13,116 nucleotides of DNA from contig JAIEMR010000162.1 in assembly GCA_019751935.1 (NCBI GenBank), forward strand, positions 1 through 13,116. The letters are read 5' to 3'. Origin of the DNA: Alphaproteobacteria bacterium. Its GTDB lineage: Bacteria > Pseudomonadota > Alphaproteobacteria > Paracaedibacterales > CAIULA01. A model generated the notes under the pieces. The model was not told the origin of the DNA and made no database searches. It was given only the letters and a program-made list of their open reading frames with translations. The position numbers and the translations under genes were made by a program. This document shows positions 6,399 through 13,116 of this stretch, piece by piece; positions within the stretch are counted from its first letter, which is position 1; the number at the start of each line of letters is the position of its first letter.

Positions 6399-6872
6399 CT
6401 ATTGTGGAAAAAATGGGTTGCTCTTTAATTCCGTTAACCATTTAGGGGGCATGACGACTCCGCTTGATGGAAAAGCTCCAGGATCTCTTTTAGGCTTCTC
6501 TGTATAGGGCATAACAACGCCGCTGCTAGGACTAGTTGAGGGTTGTGCTCTTTTGAAAGAAGATGAGTCAGATGAAGATGGCGCAGTAACTGGTAAAACG
6601 GAAAGAACGGCTGTATCGGATTCACCTGCATTCCTTAAGGCTTTCAAATTCAAAGGACCACCATATCTTACAGCGCTTGTTCTTAATTTTCTTCTTGTTT
6701 CATGTGGTGCACCAACACCAATTTCAACATCTCCCATACTCGCTACAGATTTAGTGGCCAAAGAAAGTGATCTATGTTTATCATGACTCGAAAATGGATT
6801 CACTGGCGCGTCTGATTCCATACTATGTGCAACCAATGGTAGAAATGAAAATAAAATTGCTGCTTTTAGCAT
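6399..6872 (-). CDS. Small exported protein with duplicated PSSGVVMP motif (cluster gene 4)
   Basis: I do not recognise a family. The 157-residue product has a signal peptide (MLKAAILFSFLPLVAHS, cleavage likely after residue 17) and a mature end starting MESDAP. The middle is basic and Ser-rich (HETRRKLRTSAVRYGG, 57-72). The C-terminal third holds PSSGVVMP twice (115-122 and 135-142), the second running into PKWLTELKSNPF (143-154). Cluster gene 3 has similar GVVLPP and PKWASEL. There is no cysteine. The ATG lies at 6870-6872, with AAGG nine bases upstream. It is the first gene of the cluster in transcription order. It is likely an exported, largely disordered protein; effector function is inference. 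Confidence 0.7.
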   Translation of the reverse strand: MLKAAILFSFLPLVAHSMESDAPVNPFSSHDKHRSLSLATKSVASMGDVEIGVGAPHETRRKLRTSAVRYGGPLNLKALRNAGESDTAVLSVLPVTAPSSSDSSSFKRAQPSTSPSSGVVMPYTEKPKRDPGAFPSSGVVMPPKWLTELKSNPFFPQ

Positions 6873-6923
6873 CTTGGAATACCTTGTATTATTTTTTTCT
6901 TCACTTTTAAAGCAATAAAATAG

Positions 6924-6933
6924 ATAAATTCAA
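6924..6933 (-). promoter_or_regulatory. Shared TTGAATTTAT element upstream of cluster gene 4
   Basis: On the minus strand TTGAATTTAT begins 61 bases before the ATG of cluster gene 4. It matches the ten bases upstream of cluster gene 3. TTGAAT as a -35 would be followed after 17 bases by TTAAAA, a poor -10. It could be a shared control element or coincidence. Confidence 0.3.
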
Positions 6934-6984
6934 GAAAAAAATGCAATAAGATTAACTTTTATGAGATTGACCAGCTCAATACCC

Positions 6985-7455
6985 CTAATTCAAACACCGC
7001 ATCAAGTATGCGTCTTTTTTAGGCTGCCCTGGTTCTGCCTCATAATAATCACGGCGAACGGTCAGGACTTCAAAACCTTCGGATTCATATAATTTGATGG
7101 CCGCAAGATTATCCGTAGCAACCTCTAAAAATATAGGAATTTCCATTTCCTTCAATAGATGCCCTAATAATAAACGGCCAATTCCTTTTTGCTGCCTGTC
7201 TGGTTTTACGGCAAAAGTTAAAATCTCACACTCTTGCACAATCTTTCTAGCCAAAATAAAACCACATGGCTCTTCACCCTGAACCGCCAGCCATCCAATA
7301 ACACGTCCCCAGCTGTTATTGGATGTGAAAAAATCTTTAAATGTTTCCTTTGACCAGACCTGCTGACCCAAAAAACATTCTGCATGAATCAAGGCCAAGA
7401 CCTCAGCGTCTTTTACCTCGATAGGCACAAGTTTATATGGGTTTTCTTTTAACAT
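6985..7455 (-). CDS. rimI: Ribosomal protein S18 alanine N-acetyltransferase RimI
   Basis: RimI is a GNAT-fold enzyme that uses acetyl-CoA to acetylate the N-terminus of ribosomal protein S18. The acetyl-CoA-binding motif A is RQQKGIGRLLL (87-97, the Q/R-x-x-G-x-G/A loop). The second half has FLEVATDNLAAIKLYESEGF (109-128), which by alignment from memory supplies the E (111) and Y (123) that act as base and acid in E. coli RimI. RRDYY (134-138) and the C-terminal DAYLM complete the RimI pattern. The 156 residues match the family. The ATG at 7453-7455 lies inside the end of tsaB (23-base overlap), so the genes are co-transcribed. tsaB-rimI adjacency is common. A general GNAT acting on other targets cannot be excluded. 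Confidence 0.85.
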   Translation of the reverse strand: MLKENPYKLVPIEVKDAEVLALIHAECFLGQQVWSKETFKDFFTSNNSWGRVIGWLAVQGEEPCGFILARKIVQECEILTFAVKPDRQQKGIGRLLLGHLLKEMEIPIFLEVATDNLAAIKLYESEGFEVLTVRRDYYEAEPGQPKKDAYLMRCLN

Positions 7456-8083
7456 AGTTCGGCAAATGCAGATAATAGGGATGAAATTGCTGGTATTCTA
7501 GGGCCTCCTTTAAGGAAGAGGTTTTATAAAGCTCAATTTGACAAGCGGCTATATTTTTATCAAAGGCAATCCATCTCTCCTCAAACAAATTATCAAGAGG
7601 TGGTTCAAAATCCGAAATAACCTTTAATTCATGATTACCTTCTAACAGTTCTTTCACCTGATCCATTGTGTACTCAAGAGGGGTCTCCGCTCCCGTTTTT
7701 GAAAAAACTTGCCCATAAAAATCACCCTTTTTTGAATCAATCAACACGATGCAAGGTTTGTCTGTATACATTTTTGCAACATAATTCAAAACATCAAAGT
7801 GGGTTGGCGCAAACACTTTTGCTTTTGGAAACGCGAGTGATAATCCTTGCGCTGCTGCCAAAACGACTCTCAGGCTTGTAAAAGACCCGGGCCCCTTAGG
7901 GGCAATTAATACTGTAATTGGCGCATGGCCAGTTTCCTGCCACGCTTTTTGGATAAATGGAACCAAAACCATCCCTTGTGTTTCGCCTGGCTGGATTTGC
8001 AAGGAATAAGCCACTGTTTTCCCATCTGCTTCAATAGCGACAAAGCATTCATTTTGCTGCAAGGATAAGGATAAAATCGTCAT
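7433..8083 (-). CDS. tsaB: tRNA t6A biosynthesis protein TsaB
   Basis: TsaB is the non-catalytic partner of TsaD in the cytosolic complex that makes N6-threonylcarbamoyladenosine at position 37 of ANN-decoding tRNAs. The best evidence is APKGPGSFTSLRVVLAAAQGL (about 61-81), which matches the family GPGSFTGLR..A.AKGL motif. IVLIDSKKGDFYGQVF matches the usual LIDARRGEVY segment. I chose ATG at 8081-8083, giving 216 residues, because TsaB proteins begin directly at the first beta strand. An ATG at 8129-8131 would add 16 residues unlike the family. No clear Shine-Dalgarno precedes either. The N-terminal ILAIDTS motif is degenerate here (ILSLSLQQ). It overlaps rimI by 23 bases and is divergent from rimP. 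Confidence 0.88.
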   Translation of the reverse strand: MTILSLSLQQNECFVAIEADGKTVAYSLQIQPGETQGMVLVPFIQKAWQETGHAPITVLIAPKGPGSFTSLRVVLAAAQGLSLAFPKAKVFAPTHFDVLNYVAKMYTDKPCIVLIDSKKGDFYGQVFSKTGAETPLEYTMDQVKELLEGNHELKVISDFEPPLDNLFEERWIAFDKNIAACQIELYKTSSLKEALEYQQFHPYYLHLPNYVKRKPI

Positions 8084-8167
8084 AATATTTATTTTTTCAT
8101 AAAAAGCTTGAATTTCTACAAGTAAATCCATACATTTTCAGTGTACAGAATGTGACCTATGTAATTT

Positions 8168-8185
8168 CTTTAGACAATACTAAAG
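8168..8185. repeat. Inverted repeat CTTTAG-N6-CTAAAG between tsaB and rimP
   Basis: CTTTAG (8168-8173) and CTAAAG (8180-8185) are perfect reverse complements separated by ACAATA. They lie in the 134-base divergent gap between tsaB and rimP, 32 bases before the chosen rimP start. It could be an operator or a leader hairpin for the rimP-nusA-infB operon, but six-base arms can arise by chance. Confidence 0.3.
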
Positions 8186-8206
8186 TCATAACTTGGCAAA
8201 GTAAAA

Positions 8207-8211
8207 AAGGA
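8207..8211 (+). promoter_or_regulatory. Ribosome binding site deciding the rimP start
   Basis: AAGGA lies six bases before the GTG at 8218. The alternative upstream GTG at 8152 has no such site. This supports the shorter RimP. Confidence 0.65.
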
Positions 8212-8217
8212 TCCTTA

Positions 8218-8691
8218 GTGGATATTGTTCAGCGTATTGAGAATATTATAGAAGAATCACTCTTAGATAAAGGGTATAGTGTTGTTCGCGTTCAACTCAG
8301 TGGGAATATGCGAAGAACCTTACAAATTATGATTGAAAGGGTTGATGAAGAGGCTATTACAGTTGATGATTGCGCAAAGGCCAGTCATTTAATTTCAGTG
8401 CAATTAGATGTAGAAAACGCTATCACTGGTTCTTATGTATTAGAAGTATCATCACCCGGAATAGAGCGTCCTCTTGTAAAGGTGAAGGATTACCAGAGAT
8501 TTGTTGGGCATCTCGTTGTTGTTAAAACAACACAAGCCATTAGAAATCGGAAAACTTTTCAAGGAAAGTTGGAATCTGCGACAGAAACGGATATAACAAT
8601 AACAGTGGAAAATCCAGAAAAAGATGAACAACCCATTTTCAACATCCCTTATGATAATATTCGCGTCGCGCGTTTACATGTCACCTTTTAA
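8218..8691 (+). CDS. rimP: Ribosome maturation factor RimP
   Basis: RimP binds the 30S subunit and assists late assembly of its head domain. The product is 157 residues from GTG 8218, close to the family's usual length. The N-terminal domain starts IVQRIENIIEESLLDKGYSVVRVQL and runs to the hallmark YVLEVSSPGIERPL (about 71-84). The C-terminal SH3-like domain follows (RFVGHLVVVKTT... to the end). The frame is open up to a GTG at 8152, but that extension (22 residues) is unlike RimP starts and lacks a ribosome binding site. It heads the classical rimP-nusA-infB operon, with 68 bases before nusA, and is divergent from tsaB. Confidence 0.92.
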   Translation: MDIVQRIENIIEESLLDKGYSVVRVQLSGNMRRTLQIMIERVDEEAITVDDCAKASHLISVQLDVENAITGSYVLEVSSPGIERPLVKVKDYQRFVGHLVVVKTTQAIRNRKTFQGKLESATETDITITVENPEKDEQPIFNIPYDNIRVARLHVTF

Positions 8692-8746
8692 TCGACTATA
8701 AAGACGATAAAGAGAATAAATTTTTAACCATCCATGACTAATGATA

Positions 8747-8751
8747 AAGGA
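8747..8751 (+). promoter_or_regulatory. Ribosome binding site deciding the nusA TTG start
   Basis: AAGGA lies eight bases before TTG 8760. An in-frame TAA at 8745-8747 rules out any earlier start, and the first in-frame ATG falls inside the conserved N-terminal domain. TTG is therefore the likely start. Confidence 0.7.
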
Positions 8752-8759
8752 TAAGAACC

Positions 8760-10301
8760 TTGGCTAGTAGAAAGATAAAACCAGTAGAATCAGCCCTTGT
8801 TAATCAGCCGCGCCATGAATTGCTGCAGGTTGCAGAAGTTGTTGCGCGTGAAAAAGGCATTGAAAGGGAAGAAGTCTTATCTGCCATGGAGCAAGCCATT
8901 CAAAAGGCAGGAAAAGCGAAATACGGATTCGAACACGACATCAGGGCAACAATCGATCGTAACAGTGGAGAAGTTTCTATCCATAGAGTTCGCGTTGTTG
9001 TTGAAGAAGCAGCTGAGAACTTAACCCAAATCTCTCTTGAAGAAGCGAAACTACAAGAACCGCACGCAGAGGTTGGTGATGAGCTTAGCGAAACTCTACC
9101 TCCGATTGAATTCGGTCGTGTTGCTGCACAAAGCGCTCGTCAAGTTATCGTTCAAAAGGTCAGAGATGCAGAACGTCTCCACCAATTCGAAGAATTCAAA
9201 GACCGTATCAATGAAATCATTAGCGGCCTTGTTAAGCGCGTAGAATTTGGTAATGTCGTTTTGGATATTGGCCGTGGTGAAGGTGTTTTGCGCCGCGAAG
9301 ATCTTATTCCCAGAGAAACATTCCGCGTTGGCGACAGAGTGCGCGTTTTAATCGCTGATTTAAAACCAGAGGCCAGAGGCCCTATGGTCGCACTGTCAAG
9401 AACTCATCCTCAATTTATGGCAAAACTTTTTGAACAAGAAGTGCCTGAAATTTATGATGGCATCATCGAAGTCAAATCCGTTGCTCGTGATCCAGGCAGC
9501 CGTGCGAAATTCGCTGTTTATACCCAAGACCCTAGCATTGACCCAGTTGGCGCTTGTGTTGGTATGCGAGGCACACGTGTGCAAGCTGTTGTAAATGAGC
9601 TTCAAGGTGAAAAAGTTGACATTATCCTTTGGTCCGCAAATCCTGCGACTTTTGTTGTCAACGCATTAGCGCCTGCAGAAATCATGAAAGTTGTTATTGA
9701 CGAAGAATCAAAGCGCGTTGATGTCGTTGTTGCCGAAGATCAACTCAGCCTTGCTATTGGAAGAAGAGGCCAAAACGTACGCCTTGCTTCGCAATTGACC
9801 GGTTGGAATATCGATATTATGACCGAAGCTGATGAAATTGCTCGTCGCTCAGAAGAAAACGTCAACCGTTGTCAGTTATTTATAGACGCACTTGATGTTG
9901 ATGAAATGATCGCTCAGCTTTTAGCAGCAGAAGGGTTTTCGAAAATTGAAGAAATTGCCTATCTAGACATTTCTGAGTTTTCAAATATCGAAGGCTTTGA
10001 TGATGAAATTGCCCAAGAACTTCAAAACAGAGCGCGTCAATATATCGGCAAAAGAGATCAAGATATTTTAAAAAAATGCAAAGATGCTGGCATGGCCGCT
10101 GATTTGTTGGCCTTAGAAGGCTTAAATTCAGCTGTCTTTTCAAAGATTCTTGATGCAAAAATTAAAACCTTAGACGATTTAGCAGAATTATCAGGCGATG
10201 AACTATTAGACATCACTGGTAAAGATGCTTTATCTCTAGAAGATGCAAACAAAGTCATTATGGCAGCGCGCGCACATTGGTTTGAAGCTGAAAATGCATG
10301 A
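8760..10301 (+). CDS. nusA: Transcription termination/antitermination factor NusA
   Basis: NusA binds RNA polymerase and nascent RNA, and controls pausing, termination and rRNA antitermination. The 513 residues show the complete order: RNA-polymerase-binding N-terminal domain (about 18-140), S1 domain (about 150-215, KRVEFGNVVLDIGRGEGVL), KH1 (about 245-300, GACVGMRGTRVQAV), KH2 (about 318-365, LAIGRRGQNVRLASQLTG), then two C-terminal acidic helix-hairpin-helix repeats (about 370-430 and 440-505). These repeats occur in many proteobacterial NusA proteins. The start is TTG at 8760-8762, the only plausible one. It is in an operon with rimP and infB. In most alphaproteobacteria ylxR lies directly between nusA and infB; here the gap is only 35 bases, with no gene. 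Confidence 0.96.
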   Translation: MASRKIKPVESALVNQPRHELLQVAEVVAREKGIEREEVLSAMEQAIQKAGKAKYGFEHDIRATIDRNSGEVSIHRVRVVVEEAAENLTQISLEEAKLQEPHAEVGDELSETLPPIEFGRVAAQSARQVIVQKVRDAERLHQFEEFKDRINEIISGLVKRVEFGNVVLDIGRGEGVLRREDLIPRETFRVGDRVRVLIADLKPEARGPMVALSRTHPQFMAKLFEQEVPEIYDGIIEVKSVARDPGSRAKFAVYTQDPSIDPVGACVGMRGTRVQAVVNELQGEKVDIILWSANPATFVVNALAPAEIMKVVIDEESKRVDVVVAEDQLSLAIGRRGQNVRLASQLTGWNIDIMTEADEIARRSEENVNRCQLFIDALDVDEMIAQLLAAEGFSKIEEIAYLDISEFSNIEGFDDEIAQELQNRARQYIGKRDQDILKKCKDAGMAADLLALEGLNSAVFSKILDAKIKTLDDLAELSGDELLDITGKDALSLEDANKVIMAARAHWFEAENA

Positions 10302-10336
10302 ATTCGCTAACTTAGCATGAAAGTAAGAAGAAAAGA

Positions 10337-13003
10337 ATGACGGAAAAAACGGATCCTAAGAATCCAACTGGCACAGAAGAGGGTCAAAAGAAGACTCTAA
10401 CTTTAAGTAAAAAGTTAGAGCTCAAGAAAGTGACCGAGAAAGACCAAGTTAGGCAAAGCTTTTCACATGGTCGCTCGAAAACAGTTGAAGTAGAAGTCAA
10501 ACGCAAACGGATTCCTCTGGGCGAGAAAACGGCTGATAAACCAGTTAGTGAAGCACAAGCTGTCTTTGGTGAGCCGTCTGATTCAGCCACTCTGAAGCGT
10601 TTAACACATGGCGAACTTGAAACAAGATTTAAAGCTGTTCAAGAAGCTTTGCGTACAAATGTTACCGATCAGGAACTTCCGCCTTCACCGTTAGAGCAAG
10701 TTGAAGAAGAAAAAACGGAAACAATCGAAGAAGTTAGTACTCCTAAAGAGCAAACCTCCTCTTCTTCTGAGGAAAATAAACCTTCTGTTACCCCGTCTTC
10801 TGAAAAACCAAAACCAGCTCCTGCTAAAGTACAAGAAGTAAAAAAGAAGCCCCATGAGCAAGTTACACCCATTATTCTAAGAGCTTCTAGCTATGGCCCG
10901 TCGAAAACGAGCTTAACAAAGCCTAGCATTCCCATCGATATACCAGTTGATGATGCTCTTCCTCAAAAATCGCATCATGCCCAAGCTCCGAAACATGAAA
11001 AGAATGTTGATGTAGACTTAGATGATGAGGGATCAACTCAACGAAAAACCGTTCGTGGAGGCGTAGAAACTAAGAAATTACTAGGAGCTGTCCGCAAAAC
11101 CGTTGAAGCCCCAAGAAAACTCCACAGAAATATTCTCACCAAAGTTTTAAACAACGACGGAGAGGAACGCACCCGCTCAATAGCCGCGATGAAACGTGCC
11201 CGTCAAAAGCATAAAATGCAAGGACACGATCAAGAACAACAGAAAATTATCAGGGAAGTTACAATTCCTGAAACCATTTCTGTGGGTGAACTTGCCAACC
11301 GTATGGCCGTCAGGGGAGCAGACGTTATTAAAGCGTTGATGAAACTGGGAACCATGGTCACTATTAACCAGATGATTGATGCAGACACGGCTGAACTTCT
11401 TTGTACTGAATTTGGTCACAAATTCAAACGTGTTGCTGACTCAGACATTGAACTTGGTCTTGGCGGCGAGGTTGATGCTACAGAAGATATGTACCCAAGA
11501 GCCCCCGTTGTTACCGTTATGGGTCACGTGGATCATGGAAAAACTTCTCTCCTTGATGCTTTACGTCAAACAGACATCGTCAGCGGAGAAGCCGGCGGTA
11601 TTACCCAACATATTGGTGCCTATCAGGTAACCATGAAATCGGGTCAGAAAATTACCTTTATCGATACCCCTGGTCACGCAGCATTCAGTGAAATGCGCGC
11701 TCGTGGTGCGAACGTTACAGACATAGTTGTGTTGGTTGTTGCAGCTGATGATGGGATTATGGAACAAACCCTAGAGGCTATTAACCATGCAACCGCAGCT
11801 AAGGTTCCTATGGTTGTCGCCATTAACAAAATGGACAAACCTGAAGCCAATCCTGAGAGAGTCAGAACCGAACTTCTTCAACATGGCATCGTCCTCGAAG
11901 AATACGGCGGCGAAGTCATGAGCGTTGAGGTTTCTGCAAAACAGCGCCTTAACCTTGAAAAGTTAGAAGAAACGATCCTGTTACAGGCTGAAGTTTTAGA
12001 TCTTAAAGCTAACCCAAATCGCACCGCCAGCGGCGTTGTCGTTGAAGCCAAAATGGACAAAGGCCGTGGTACTGTTGCCACCGTTTTGATCCAACGTGGA
12101 ACGCTTCGTGTTGGTGATCTGTTTGTGGCCGGTACAGAATGGGGCCGTGTTCGCGCCCTTGTGAATGACCATGGACTGCCCATTAAAGAAGTCCTGCCAG
12201 CAATGCCTGTTGAAGTCTTGGGCTTTAATGGCATGCCATCGGCAGGTGATGAATTCTTTGTGGTTGAAAACGAAAACAAAGCCCGCGAAGTCACAGCGTA
12301 CCGTCAACATAGAAGACGTGAAAATGTAGCCGTGGCTTCAGCTCGTGGTTCTATGGAACAAATGATGTCCAAGATTGCAGCTGGTGAGGCTCGTGAGCTG
12401 CCGCTGGTTATCAAAACAGACGTTCAAGGATCATTGGAAGCCATTTCATCCAGCCTTTCCAAGTTTGCAACAGCTGAGGTCACAGCCCGTGTCCTCCATG
12501 GTGCTGTTGGTGGTATTAACGAGAGCGATGTAACCCTTGCCAGAGCGTCTGGTGGTATTATCATCGGCTTTAACGTTCGTGCGAACCCGCAAGCCCGCGA
12601 AATGGCTAAACGAGATGGCGTTGAAATTAGATACTATTCCATTATTTACGACGTCCTTGATGACATGAAAGCAATCATGGGCGGTATGTTAGCACCAACA
12701 GTTCGCGAGAAATTCCTTGGAACAGCTGAGATCAGAGATGTCTTTAACATCACCCGCGTTGGAAAGATTGCTGGTTGTTATGTTACCGAAGGTGTTGTCA
12801 AACGCGGAGCAAAAGTGCGTCTGTTGCGTGATAACGTGGTTATCCATGAGGGCGATCTTAAGACATTGAAGCGTTTCAAAGACGAAGTCAAAGAAGTCAA
12901 AGACACTTACGAATGCGGTATGGCGTTTGAAAACTATCATGACATCCGCGTTGGCGACATGATTGAATGCTTTGAACTTGAATCCATTGCGCGTCAATTA
13001 TAA
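10337..13003 (+). CDS. infB: Translation initiation factor IF-2
   Basis: IF-2 is the GTPase that brings initiator fMet-tRNA to the 30S subunit and promotes subunit joining. The 888 residues begin with a low-complexity N-terminal region containing the alphaproteobacterial RQSFSHGRSK motif (39-48) and Pro/Ser/Glu-rich linkers (about 110-230). An IF2_N-type domain follows (about 308-370, ISVGELANRMAVRGADVIKAL). The G domain carries all five motifs: GHVDHGKT (396-403), GGITQHIG (420-427), DTPGH (443-447), NKMD (497-500) and SAK (533-535). Domains II, III and IV (fMet-tRNA binding) complete the protein, ending near EYGM-type ECGMAFENYHDIRVGDMIE. ATG 10337 follows a purine-rich AAGAAGAAAAGA. It is the third gene of the rimP operon. 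Confidence 0.97.
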   Translation: MTEKTDPKNPTGTEEGQKKTLTLSKKLELKKVTEKDQVRQSFSHGRSKTVEVEVKRKRIPLGEKTADKPVSEAQAVFGEPSDSATLKRLTHGELETRFKAVQEALRTNVTDQELPPSPLEQVEEEKTETIEEVSTPKEQTSSSSEENKPSVTPSSEKPKPAPAKVQEVKKKPHEQVTPIILRASSYGPSKTSLTKPSIPIDIPVDDALPQKSHHAQAPKHEKNVDVDLDDEGSTQRKTVRGGVETKKLLGAVRKTVEAPRKLHRNILTKVLNNDGEERTRSIAAMKRARQKHKMQGHDQEQQKIIREVTIPETISVGELANRMAVRGADVIKALMKLGTMVTINQMIDADTAELLCTEFGHKFKRVADSDIELGLGGEVDATEDMYPRAPVVTVMGHVDHGKTSLLDALRQTDIVSGEAGGITQHIGAYQVTMKSGQKITFIDTPGHAAFSEMRARGANVTDIVVLVVAADDGIMEQTLEAINHATAAKVPMVVAINKMDKPEANPERVRTELLQHGIVLEEYGGEVMSVEVSAKQRLNLEKLEETILLQAEVLDLKANPNRTASGVVVEAKMDKGRGTVATVLIQRGTLRVGDLFVAGTEWGRVRALVNDHGLPIKEVLPAMPVEVLGFNGMPSAGDEFFVVENENKAREVTAYRQHRRRENVAVASARGSMEQMMSKIAAGEARELPLVIKTDVQGSLEAISSSLSKFATAEVTARVLHGAVGGINESDVTLARASGGIIIGFNVRANPQAREMAKRDGVEIRYYSIIYDVLDDMKAIMGGMLAPTVREKFLGTAEIRDVFNITRVGKIAGCYVTEGVVKRGAKVRLLRDNVVIHEGDLKTLKRFKDEVKEVKDTYECGMAFENYHDIRVGDMIECFELESIARQL

Positions 13004-13015
13004 GGCAGATAAACA

Positions 13016-13116
13016 GTGTCTATACCCGATGAATTTCAAAAGACCGGCAGGAGGACGAAGGTCAAGGAGCGTAAACGTATAGATAATACGTGCGCAATCG
13101 TTGACCCTGAAGTCCG
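13016..13116 (+). CDS. 5' fragment of a gene downstream of infB, possibly YlxR (DUF448)
   Basis: Only about 33 codons are visible before the window ends. The frame opens at GTG 13016, 12 bases after the infB stop. An in-frame TAA at 13010-13012 excludes an earlier start. The other two forward frames close quickly. AAGG overlaps the infB stop (13002-13005) and could be the ribosome binding site. The peptide is basic (RRTKVKERKR) and then reads NTCAIVDPEVR. This resembles the start of YlxR/DUF448 RNA-binding proteins in alphaproteobacteria (RRCIVTGEVR-like). The usual genes here are rbfA or truB, and this does not look like the start of RbfA. The identification rests on about ten residues and is tentative. 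Confidence 0.45.
   Translation, partial: MSIPDEFQKTGRRTKVKERKRIDNTCAIVDPEV

Noticed and set aside
6967..6981. ATTGA / TCAAT inverted repeat after rimI as a terminator
   Set aside because: Five-base, weak stem without an adjacent T-run on the minus strand.
8152..8217. Longer RimP beginning at GTG 8152
   Set aside because: The 22 extra residues are unlike RimP N-termini and no ribosome binding site precedes this GTG, whereas AAGGA precedes GTG 8218.
11878..12310. Long minus-strand open frames opposite infB
   Set aside because: They are antisense to strongly conserved IF-2 domains, and their peptides resemble no protein.

Overview
The window looks like about 13 kb of chromosome from an AT-leaning alphaproteobacterium, quite possibly a host-associated or intracellular one such as a Holosporales- or Rickettsiales-like lineage. 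The alphaproteobacterial call rests mainly on IF-2, whose N-terminus carries the class-typical RQSFSHGRSK motif, and on the rimP-nusA-infB order. The intracellular idea is inference, from a cluster of small unrelated-looking exported proteins and from many dispersed palindromic repeats. Nothing in the window fixes the genus.

Layout: (1) 5-913 (+) is an unrecognised protein whose true start may lie outside the window. (2) 914-1248 lies between two convergent genes and holds three different palindromic elements, one of them placed like a bidirectional terminator. (3) 1249-2649 (-) is the Mg2+ channel gene mgtE. Its upstream gap (2650-2993) holds two more palindromes of the same family as the one at 1102-1140, back to back. 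(4) 2994-4756 (-) is rph (RNase PH) followed by hemE (uroporphyrinogen decarboxylase), tightly coupled. (5) 4861-6872 (-) holds four small genes for signal-peptide-bearing, probably disordered proteins with no recognised family. They share short motifs (GVV[ML]PP, PKW..EL, E-D-x-W near the C-terminus, a mature end starting M-[DE]), and two carry RVxF-like sequences. (6) 6985-8083 (-) is tsaB overlapping rimI. (7) Divergently, 8218-13116 (+) is rimP-nusA-infB plus the 5' end of another gene that may be ylxR.

The housekeeping genes do familiar jobs: t6A tRNA modification (TsaB), ribosomal protein acetylation (RimI), 30S maturation (RimP), transcription elongation and termination (NusA), translation initiation (IF-2), tRNA 3' trimming (RNase PH), haem synthesis (HemE) and Mg2+ uptake (MgtE). 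The part most likely to be undescribed is the exported-protein cluster placed between rph and rimI. Several genes appear to start with GTG or TTG, supported by Shine-Dalgarno matches or upstream stops. No tRNA, rRNA, CRISPR array, transposase or phage gene was seen.
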